A DNA stretch of 50,130 nt from DATAFF01 sp036257595 (GTDB lineage: Bacteria > Pseudomonadota > Alphaproteobacteria > Rhizobiales > Aestuariivirgaceae), in assembly GCA_036257595.1 (NCBI GenBank), contig DATAFF010000157.1:1-50130 (forward strand), in the 5' to 3' direction. Made by a program: the position numbers and the translations under genes. Every line of letters starts with the position of its first letter. Positions within the stretch are counted from its first letter, which is position 1. Positions 33,995-40,033 of this stretch are shown in pieces. The notes beneath the pieces were generated by a model. It was not told the DNA's origin, did no database searches, and saw only the letters and a program-made list of their open reading frames with translations.

Positions 33995-34620
33995 GCGCAT
34001 CGACCCGGCATGGTGACGCGCTCCGCCGGGTGGTGGCGCTCGTCGCGTTGCTTAATCTTGGCTATTTCGGCGTGGAGTTCGCCGTCGCGCTGATCATCGG
34101 CTCGGTATCGCTGTTCGCCGACAGCATCGATTTCCTCGAGGATGCATCGATCAATCTGCTGATCTTCGCCGCGCTCGGCTGGAGCGCCGCCAGGCGGGCG
34201 CGGGTCGGCATGGTGCTGGCCGGCATCCTGCTTGTTCCCGGCCTCGCGACGCTGTGGACGGCCTGGGACAAGCTCATGGCGCCGATCGCGCCGGAACCCT
34301 GGGCGCTGTCGTTGACCGGCGCCGGGGCGCTCGCCGTCAACCTGACCTGCGCATTTCTGCTCGCCCGCTTCCGATCGCTGAGCGGCAGCCTGACCCGCGC
34401 CGCCTTTCTCTCGGCCCGCAACGATGCCGTGGCGAATATCGCCATCATCGCCGCGGGCGTGACCACCGCCACCCTGTGGACTTCCGCCTGGCCCGACATC
34501 ATTGTCGGCCTCGGCATCGGCTGCCTCAATTTCGACGCCGCCCGGGAGGTCTGGGAAGCGGCGCGGCAGGAGCGGAGCGCCGCCGGGCATGGGAAAACTT
34601 CCTTCGGTGATCACGTCTGA
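33991..34620 (+). CDS. Cation diffusion facilitator-like transporter, short form
   Basis: A 209-residue membrane protein with about five or six helices and no C-terminal cytoplasmic domain. TM2 carries the DxxxD pair (Asp47, Asp51 in ADSIDFLEDA). In the fifth helix the expected HxxxD reads Ser141-Ala-Arg-Asn-Asp145, so the site is DDSD instead of DDHD. The GTG start overlaps the rnhB stop (GTGA), so the two are coupled. A divalent-metal efflux role is plausible, but the altered site makes the ion uncertain. Confidence 0.82.
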   Translation: MSASTRHGDALRRVVALVALLNLGYFGVEFAVALIIGSVSLFADSIDFLEDASINLLIFAALGWSAARRARVGMVLAGILLVPGLATLWTAWDKLMAPIAPEPWALSLTGAGALAVNLTCAFLLARFRSLSGSLTRAAFLSARNDAVANIAIIAAGVTTATLWTSAWPDIIVGLGIGCLNFDAAREVWEAARQERSAAGHGKTSFGDHV

Positions 34621-34670
34621 GCAAAGAGGCAGTCGGCCCGTCCGTTAGCCGTCTTCCTCAGTTTCATCGC

Positions 34671-34769
34671 TCAATCGACGAGCACGAGGTAGAGAATCAG
34701 CAGGGGAATAAGTATCCCCACTATCGCCAGAGCGATTTGGAAGGCGGGTTCTTCCGACCACCAAGGCAC
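34671..34769 (-). CDS. Possible 32-residue membrane peptide
   Basis: A short frame starting GTG at 34769 with GAGG five bases upstream. The peptide has a PWWSEEP amino end, then a single hydrophobic helix of about 20 residues ending LYLVLVD. The ribosome site and the clean transmembrane segment argue for a real small protein; the small size and the GTG start argue for caution. The upstream frame closes with a TAG at about 34816. It lies in the lower-GC accessory stretch. Confidence 0.3.
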   Translation of the reverse strand: MPWWSEEPAFQIALAIVGILIPLLILYLVLVD

Positions 34770-35155
34770 AGTAACCTCGAATCTGCCGTCTCCCGATAAT
34801 ACCCCACCCCGCTAGCACAAAGAAACGGAAAGGCCGGCGCTGTGGCACCAGCCCGAAAGCTGTCCTGCGACAGCGCCTCGTTCGTATTATTGATCTCGGG
34901 ATCCTCCTGCAATGCCCACCGGAGTCGGCATTCCTCTCGATGGTGAATCTCGTGACATCTCGCTCCCGCATGGGAACGATGCCCTTCACAGTCCATTGGT
35001 GGGCAAGTCTGTCGGCAGCGTTATGGTCGGCATTTTGGGAGGGGCGGCCGCCAAGCTGGGGCCGCCTTTCCGCTTCGCGGGTGCCCGCCTCGTCGATGCT
35101 GCTAGACGCATCCCGGCCCTCGGAACTACACCCCTGGCAGTCTGTTCAGTGCAAC
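34770..35155. other. Gene-poor lower-GC stretch, nothing assigned
   Basis: About 390 bases downstream of the CDF gene. Open frames on both strands (34912-35190 plus; 34721-34996 minus) have no ribosome site or recognisable domain and overlap each other. Composition is lower in GC than the flanks. It may hold decayed gene remnants. Confidence 0.3.
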
Positions 35156-35323
35156 ATGGACAGAGAAGTCGATACGCCTCGCCCGCCTAGATCTTCACCA
35201 AGCCCGCATGCCTGTCCCGTTTGCGAGACGGTTCACACAGGGCAGACCTGCCCCCGCTGCGGCCGCAGCGCCGTCCCACATCCAATTACGTTGAGGGCCC
35301 GCAGACGGATGCAGAATGAATAA
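35156..35323 (+). CDS. Possible small zinc-ribbon protein
   Basis: A 55-residue frame with CPVC (Cys20, Cys23) and CPRC (Cys32, Cys35), the pattern of a zinc-ribbon knuckle pair, and an Arg-rich end. The frame is open upstream to 34940 without recognisable content, and the ribosome site before 35156 is poor. The Cys spacing is the main support. Function unknown. Confidence 0.4.
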   Translation: MDREVDTPRPPRSSPSPHACPVCETVHTGQTCPRCGRSAVPHPITLRARRRMQNE

Positions 35324-35352
35324 TCCGGGAAGGTCGCCTTAGACTGCGCCAT

Positions 35353-35604
35353 CTACTCAGAGAGCTGCACAAGTTCCCTTCGGAGCCTGAGGCTCTCGAT
35401 GGCGATCGTCTTCAGTCTTTTTGGGTCGCTCTCGCCTGCCGTGAAGCGCTCCATGATAACCTTTCCCAGTCGTGAGCTCAGATCCTGCATCGCCTGATCG
35501 GTGAGCCCCACACCGTTAATGCTTGCTTCCAACGCCTCCTCGAGGACGCGTGAAAGCATCTTGAGATCATCGGAGTTGTAAGATCGATTGGGTTGGTTTG
35601 GCAT
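35353..35604 (-). CDS. Small helical protein, unknown
   Basis: An 83-residue soluble protein, mostly helix, with a SDDLKMLSRVLEEALE N-terminus and a GESDPKRLKTIAIESL segment. Similar small proteins with a G-E-x-D-P-x-R-L segment are common in Bradyrhizobium-type genomes as far as I recall, with no known role. A strong GAGGAGCGGTC ribosome site precedes the ATG at 35604, making this the best-supported gene in the accessory stretch. It is convergent with the zinc-ribbon frame. Confidence 0.65.
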   Translation of the reverse strand: MPNQPNRSYNSDDLKMLSRVLEEALEASINGVGLTDQAMQDLSSRLGKVIMERFTAGESDPKRLKTIAIESLRLRRELVQLSE

Positions 35605-35758
35605 GACCGCTCCTCAGCCACTCGAGCGGGAGCGCAACTCATGTCTCTCAGCCGCCGACGCCCAGAACGTCATGGTCGGCGATGGCTCAATTATACCAAC
35701 CGGGAAGATCCGGCGGTAAATCATATGATGGTATGTGGCGGGATATTTTTCTCAATGA

Positions 35759-35783
35759 GGAACAACTACTGGTGGTTGCTGTT
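35759..35783 (+). promoter_or_regulatory. Possible EcfG-type promoter
   Basis: GGAAC (35759-35763) and GTT (35781-35783) are spaced by 17 bases, close to the alphaproteobacterial general-stress sigma consensus GGAAC-N16/17-CGTT; the C before GTT is T here. The next ATG is at 35792, which would leave almost no leader, so the call is weak. Confidence 0.25.
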
Positions 35784-35791
35784 GCTCGTAA

Positions 35792-36064
35792 ATGGTCACC
35801 GAAACAGGAAATTGCGTGTTGATCATCGATGGTCAGCGGTTTGAGGGAATGAACCTTTCCATAGAACGGGACGGCCGGCCGCAAGCCTTCGGTTTCCTGA
35901 GCGGCCGGACCGAGGTCCTGAGGATGGCTCGAACGGCGCTTCAACTGCATCTGGAGCTGGAGGACGGCACGACATTGCCGCTCGCAATGCTGCAGGTCAG
36001 CCCTGCTGGCACGGCACTCGTGACGATCGGCCCGAAGTTGCTGGGAAGCCGAGACAAAATCTGA
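35792..36064 (+). CDS. Small beta-rich protein, unknown
   Basis: A 90-residue soluble protein with alternating hydrophobic strands (CVLIIDGQRFEGMNL, LQLHLELEDGTTLPLAML, GTALVTIG). No domain is recognised with confidence; the strand pattern is somewhat like PilZ or SH3-type folds. No good ribosome site is seen, and a GGAAC-type promoter may lie just upstream. A twin hairpin followed by a U tract sits about 75 bases downstream, which would fit as its terminator. Confidence 0.5.
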   Translation: MVTETGNCVLIIDGQRFEGMNLSIERDGRPQAFGFLSGRTEVLRMARTALQLHLELEDGTTLPLAMLQVSPAGTALVTIGPKLLGSRDKI

Positions 36065-36138
36065 CAGCAGCTCTGGCCTGCCCCCCAACTGACGCGCGGC
36101 TAGGGAACAATTTACAAGACCAGGAACTTAGGCTTGCC

Positions 36139-36232
36139 GTTGGTCGGGGCAAACTTCCCTGCTGGGCCGATCAACCGCGGGGGCGTAGGTATGTTGCGTC
36201 ATGCGTACGGGGTGCGCCCCCGCGTTTCTTTT
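36139..36232 (+). ncRNA. Candidate structured RNA or double-hairpin terminator
   Basis: The first stem is GTTGGTCGG (36139-36147) with CCGATCAAC (36167-36175), nine pairs with one G-U and a 19-base loop. The second stem starts at the very next base: CGCGGGGGCG (36176-36185) pairs perfectly with CGCCCCCGCG (36215-36224) over ten pairs with a 29-base loop. TTTCTTTT follows. The last stem and tail look like an intrinsic terminator; two stems in tandem suggest a small RNA 3' part. No promoter was identified. Confidence 0.45.
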
Positions 36233-36397
36233 CCAACCCGATGATGGCAAGCCCAAGTGCCACTTTGAACGATCCGACAACCAATCCGTTCCGCAGATTT
36301 CGGGGCATTTTGGCCTTTACGGGCTTAAGGCCCGATGATCGCGCGATCGAGGCTCGACACCCCCTCAACAGTAGGCAACGTCATTTTCGGTCATTTG

Positions 36398-36513
36398 TTA
36401 ACCATTGAGAATCCAGGAAAACTGGGCATTGGGTGCTTTCACGACTTTCATTGACCCATCCAGATTAACCATTTTTTAACAATTCGATTCACCCGGAGCC
36501 CGTCGGGATTCAC
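36398..36513 (+). promoter_or_regulatory. ccrM regulatory region: CtrA box and GANTC sites
   Basis: A complete TTAA-N7-TTAA(C) CtrA box is at 36465-36479, with an extended half site TTAACCAT at 36398-36405. GANTC, the sequence methylated by CcrM, occurs at 36409-36413 (GAATC), 36486-36490 and 36507-36511 (GATTC), three in about 100 bases. In Caulobacter ccrM is activated by CtrA and silenced by methylation of GANTC sites in its leader; the layout here suggests the same feedback. Confidence 0.8.
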
Positions 36514-36543
36514 CATGCCTGCCTCCAGAGAGCGGCGGCGAGC

Positions 36544-37668
36544 GTGGGCACAAAAATGGGTTTCACCAGAAGGCCGGACATCCGGCCCTTTCTTGATCAG
36601 GTCCTGCTCGGGGATTGCCTCTCCGAGCTGGCCAAGCTTCCGCCCAAATCGGTCGACCTGGTTTTCGCCGATCCGCCCTACAACCTGCAGCTCAATGGCG
36701 ACCTCAAGCGTCCCAATCAGACTCTGGTCGATGGCGTCGAGGAGCCGTGGGACCGCTTCGCAAGCTTTGCCGACTACGATGATTTCACCCGTGCCTGGCT
36801 CACCGCCTGCCGCAGGGTGATGACCGACACCGCGACGTTCTGGGCGATCGGCACCTACCACAACATCTTCCGCGTCGGGGTCGCCATGCAGGATCTCGGC
36901 TTCTGGATCATCAATGACGTGGTGTGGCGCAAAACCAATCCCATGCCGAATTTCCGCGGCCGCCGCTTCACCAATGCCCATGAGACCCTGATCTGGGCGA
37001 TGAAGCACGCCGACCAGAAGACCTATCGGTTCAACTATGATGCCATGAAGGCGCTGAATGACGGCCTGCAAATGCGCTCCGATTGGCTGCTGCCGATCTG
37101 CACCGGCGCCGAGCGGCTGAAGGATGGCGGCGGCGCCAAGATCCACCCCACCCAGAAGCCCGAAGCGCTGCTGCACCGGGTGATCCTCGCCTCGTCGCGA
37201 CCGGGCGACGTGATCCTCGATCCGTTCTTCGGCACCGGCACCACCGGCGTTGTCGCCAAGCGCCTCGGCCGCCACTTCATCGGCATCGAGCGCCACCCGC
37301 CCTATGCCGCCGCCGCCCTCGAGCGCCTCGAGGCCACCACCCCCATAGCCGGCGAGGCCCTCGCCATATCCGAGGGCAAGCGCACCGAGAAACGCATCCC
37401 CTTTGGCATGCTGGTCGAGCGCGGCCGCATCGCCCCCGGCGAGATCCTCAGCGATCCGCTGGAGCGCCATGGCGCCCGCGTCCGCGCCGACGGCACCATT
37501 GCCTGCCGCGATGCGTCCGGCTCGATCCACCAGATCGGCGCCCATGTCCAGGGGGCCGAGGCCTGCAACGGCTGGACCTTCTGGCACATCCGACGCGGCG
37601 GTCGGCTCATCCCGATCGATCTCCTGCGCCAGGAGCTCCGCGCCGAGCTGTCGCGCGACGGTGCCTGA
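36544..37668 (+). CDS. ccrM: Cell-cycle-regulated DNA adenine methyltransferase CcrM (GANTC)
   Basis: A beta-class N6-adenine methyltransferase of 374 residues. The catalytic motif DPPY (43-46 in VFADPPYNLQ) precedes the SAM motif DPFFGTGTTG (from Asp226), the order of the beta class. The C-terminal 80 residues form the CcrM-type DNA recognition domain, with GWTFWHI near the end. The target is GANTC by family. The GTG at 36544 or the ATG at 36556 may start it. It ends at heptamer repeat cluster 3, convergent with mutY. Confidence 0.95.
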   Translation: MGTKMGFTRRPDIRPFLDQVLLGDCLSELAKLPPKSVDLVFADPPYNLQLNGDLKRPNQTLVDGVEEPWDRFASFADYDDFTRAWLTACRRVMTDTATFWAIGTYHNIFRVGVAMQDLGFWIINDVVWRKTNPMPNFRGRRFTNAHETLIWAMKHADQKTYRFNYDAMKALNDGLQMRSDWLLPICTGAERLKDGGGAKIHPTQKPEALLHRVILASSRPGDVILDPFFGTGTTGVVAKRLGRHFIGIERHPPYAAAALERLEATTPIAGEALAISEGKRTEKRIPFGMLVERGRIAPGEILSDPLERHGARVRADGTIACRDASGSIHQIGAHVQGAEACNGWTFWHIRRGGRLIPIDLLRQELRAELSRDGA

Positions 37669-37671
37669 CGT

Positions 37672-37708
37672 CTACTGCCTACTGCCTACTGCCGACTGCC
37701 GACTGCCG
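37672..37708. repeat. Heptanucleotide repeat cluster 3 (inside mutY 3' end)
   Basis: Units CTACTGC three times then CGACTGC twice, then CGAACAC, directly after the ccrM stop. There is no inverted arm. On the minus strand these units encode the last dozen MutY residues and provide its TAG stop (37672-37674). Confidence 0.9.
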
Positions 37709-38760
37709 AACACATGGGCCGCGACCTTGCGCATGACGCTCGGCAGCGCGCACCCGTCGAGCGCTTCGACAGCAATCCACCGCCAGGCGGGATCCCAGTC
37801 CATTGTCGCCGTCCCGACATGCGCTGCGTGGACCGTCAGCACCAGATCGAAATGGGTGAAGGAATGCTCGACCCGCCCGGGCACGGCGCGCCATGAGGCG
37901 GCAAGCGGCGCTGCCCCCAGCGGATCGCTTGGCGGTGCCGGCCCCCATTCGGTCGACGGGAACTCCAGCATTCCGCCAAGCAGGCCGCGCTCCTCGCGGC
38001 GTCTGAGCAGCACCGCCCCGTCGCCGCGCTCGGCAAAAAAGATGACGCCGAACCGCTTCGGCTTTTCGCCGCGCTGCGGTTTCACCGGCAGCCGCTCAGG
38101 CGAGCCGGAGCGGCAGCCGACACAAACGCCGGCCAGCGGGCAGCTGCGGCAATCGGGGCGGCGCGGCGTGCAGACCAGCGCCCCGAGATCCATCATGGCC
38201 TGCGCGAAGTCGCCCGGCCGCTCGCGGGGCACGAGCGTTGTCGCCACCTGCGCGATCACTGGCTTGGCATCGGGCAGCGGCGTCGCGATCCCGGCGAGCC
38301 GCGCCACCACCCGCTCGACATTGCCGTCGACCGCCGCCGCCGGCACATCGAAGGCAATCGCGGCAATCGCCGCCGCCGTGTAGCGGCCGATGCCCGGCAG
38401 TCTGGCGAGCTCGGCGAGGCTCTGCGGAAACCTGCCGCCATGCTCGGCGACGACGACCCGGGCACAGGCATGGAGGTTGCGCGCCCGGGCGTAATAGCCA
38501 AGTCCCGCCCAGGCCGCCAGGACCTCGTCGAGCGACGCCGCTGCCAGGCTCTCGATCATCGGCCATCGCGCCAGGAAGGCGGCAAAATAACGCCCGGCCA
38601 CCGCCACCGTCGTCTGCTGCAGCATGACCTCCGACAGCCACACCCGATAGGGGTCCGGCACCTCCCCCGGGCGCGCCCGCCATGGCAGGTCCCGCCGGTT
38701 GCGCTCATACCAGGCGAGCACCGCTCCGGCGATCGGTTCATGTTGACGATGGTCGGCCAT
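37672..38760 (-). CDS. mutY: A/G-specific adenine glycosylase
   Basis: Removes A mispaired with 8-oxoG. The 362 residues have the catalytic Glu44 (SEVMLQQTTV), the HhH motif LPGIGRYTAAAI, the catalytic Asp in AVDGNVERV, and the Fe-S loop with spacing C-x6-C-x2-C-x5-C. The C-terminal Nudix-like 8-oxoG recognition domain follows. The final residues (GSRQSAVGSRQ) are translated from heptamer repeat cluster 3 and are not part of the conserved domain. Divergent from DUF721. Confidence 0.96.
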   Translation of the reverse strand: MADHRQHEPIAGAVLAWYERNRRDLPWRARPGEVPDPYRVWLSEVMLQQTTVAVAGRYFAAFLARWPMIESLAAASLDEVLAAWAGLGYYARARNLHACARVVVAEHGGRFPQSLAELARLPGIGRYTAAAIAAIAFDVPAAAVDGNVERVVARLAGIATPLPDAKPVIAQVATTLVPRERPGDFAQAMMDLGALVCTPRRPDCRSCPLAGVCVGCRSGSPERLPVKPQRGEKPKRFGVIFFAERGDGAVLLRRREERGLLGGMLEFPSTEWGPAPPSDPLGAAPLAASWRAVPGRVEHSFTHFDLVLTVHAAHVGTATMDWDPAWRWIAVEALDGCALPSVMRKVAAHVFGSRQSAVGSRQ

Positions 38761-38764
38761 GCCC

Positions 38765-38794
38765 TTACCCCCGCATCCCCGCCCGTCCTATAAT
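38765..38794 (+). promoter_or_regulatory. Promoter of the DUF721 gene
   Basis: A perfect TATAAT -10 box (38789-38794) lies 37 bases before the DUF721 start and 28 bases from the mutY ATG on the other strand. A weak -35 (TTACCC, 38765-38770) is 18 bases upstream. It helps place the DUF721 start at 38831 rather than 38759. Confidence 0.5.
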
Positions 38795-38830
38795 GGCGCG
38801 ACCACAAAAGCCACTCCAAGCAACCGCCCG

Positions 38831-39292
38831 ATGGACCGCCTCGACAAGCATTTCCGCAAGCTGACCGATTCCGTCTTCGCACGGTTCGGCCACGCCTATG
38901 CCGAGCTGCTCCGCCAGTGGCCGGCCATTGCCGGCGAAAGCCTTGCTCGCGTCAGCCGCCCCGAGCGCCTTCGCCAGGCTGGGCGGGACGGCAGCGCCAT
39001 CCTCACCTTGCACGTCGCCCCGGGCCATGCCGTCCTGGTTCAGCATGACGCGCCGCGTCTCATCGAGCGAATCAACGCGGTTTTTGGCTATCCGGTCGTC
39101 GAGCGGTTGAAGATCCTGGCCGATGACACGCTGGTCGAGAGCCCGGCGTCGCCGCCGCCACGACAGCCTGAGCCCGGGGACCGGGTCAAGCTCAGGGCGC
39201 GCCTGCGGACCGTGACTGACGAGCGCCTGCGCGAGGCGCTGGGGAGGCTTGGCGAGCAAGGGCTTGCAAACGGATGGAAAATCGGTAGGTAA
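38831..39292 (+). CDS. DUF721 (DciA-like) protein
   Basis: A 153-residue protein of the DUF721 group: an N-terminal helix, then WPAIAGESLARVSRPERLRQAG, then a strand-rich part ending with ERINAVFGYPVVERLKI. DciA is the ancestral replicative-helicase loader partner in bacteria lacking DnaC, and this protein's domain belongs to the same Pfam group; the helicase role is an inference. The C-terminal extension (Pro-rich, then helix) is longer than the core. It sits between mutY and dsbA, a layout common in rhizobia. Confidence 0.85.
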   Translation: MDRLDKHFRKLTDSVFARFGHAYAELLRQWPAIAGESLARVSRPERLRQAGRDGSAILTLHVAPGHAVLVQHDAPRLIERINAVFGYPVVERLKILADDTLVESPASPPPRQPEPGDRVKLRARLRTVTDERLREALGRLGEQGLANGWKIGR

Positions 39293-39300
39293 CCACGGTC

Positions 39301-39978
39301 ATGACAGTCAATCGCAGGCAGTTACTGATCCTCGGCGGCAGCGCTGTCGTCACCGCCGGCATCGCCGCCTGGCTGTTCGCCAGCAGCCGGCTGACCGACG
39401 GCTTCACGGCAGTGCCCAGCGCCAAGGCCGCCACGCCCGACCTTACGACCCTCCTCGAGCCGCCGGCGCTCGGCGACAAGATCCTTGGCAAGAGCGATGC
39501 GCCGGTCACCATCGTCGAATATGCCTCGGCCACCTGCCCGCACTGCGCCGCCTTCCACAAGGACGTGTTCCCGCAGCTCAAGAGCGAGTTCATTGACACC
39601 GGCAAGGTCAAGTTCATCTTCCGCGAGTTCCCCTTCGATGATCTGGCGCTTGCCGCCTTCATGCTGGCGCGCTGCGCCCCGCCGGAAAAATATTTCCCGA
39701 TGCTCGACGTGCTGTTCGAGCAGCAGCAGGTATGGGCGAGCAAGGAGGCGCGCGTCGAGCTCGGCAAGATCGCCCAGCTCGCCGGCATCGGCGAGGACGG
39801 CTTCGACAAATGCCTGAAGAACGAGGATCTCGCCAAGGGGATCATGGCGATCCGCGACAAGGCGGCGAACACCTATGGTGTCGAGGCGACGCCGACCTTC
39901 TTCGTCAACGGCAAATTGATTCGCGGCGAGCACTCGATCGATCAGTTCCGCAAGTTCATCAGCGAGGCGGCGAGCTGA
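39301..39978 (+). CDS. DsbA-family thioredoxin-like protein
   Basis: A 225-residue periplasmic thiol oxidoreductase. An Arg-Arg leader (NRRQLLILGGSAVVTAGIAAWLF) acts as signal anchor or twin-arginine-like peptide. The active site is Cys79-Pro-His-Cys82 in ATCPHCAAFHKDVF, as in E. coli DsbA. The cis-Pro region is GVEATPTFFVNGKLI. It lies 9 bases after DUF721 and 55 bases before smc. It may donate disulfides or act as an isomerase partner. Confidence 0.93.
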   Translation: MTVNRRQLLILGGSAVVTAGIAAWLFASSRLTDGFTAVPSAKAATPDLTTLLEPPALGDKILGKSDAPVTIVEYASATCPHCAAFHKDVFPQLKSEFIDTGKVKFIFREFPFDDLALAAFMLARCAPPEKYFPMLDVLFEQQQVWASKEARVELGKIAQLAGIGEDGFDKCLKNEDLAKGIMAIRDKAANTYGVEATPTFFVNGKLIRGEHSIDQFRKFISEAAS

Positions 39979-40033
39979 GGGCGCCATTGGCCGGTTGTCG
40001 CGTCGGGGGGTGTGACGGGACCAGGGGCGGGGC

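Larger units (their letters stand above)
36065..36543. other. Long ccrM upstream region
   Basis: About 480 bases without a convincing gene. The first half holds two adjacent hairpins and a U-rich tract (36139-36232). The second half is AT-rich and holds a TTAACCAT half site (36398-36405), a full CtrA-type box (36465-36479) and three GANTC sites. A 65-codon minus-strand frame (36171-36368) crosses the hairpins and is not called. Confidence 0.6.

Noticed and set aside
34912..35190. 92-codon plus-strand frame and the overlapping minus-strand frame at 34721-34996
   Set aside because: No ribosome site, no domain, and mutually overlapping; probably chance or decayed sequence.
36171..36368. 65-codon minus-strand frame with a hydrophobic stretch
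   Set aside because: Its 3' end crosses the perfect terminator-like stem, the start is uncertain (Met21 is a better fit) and no family is known.
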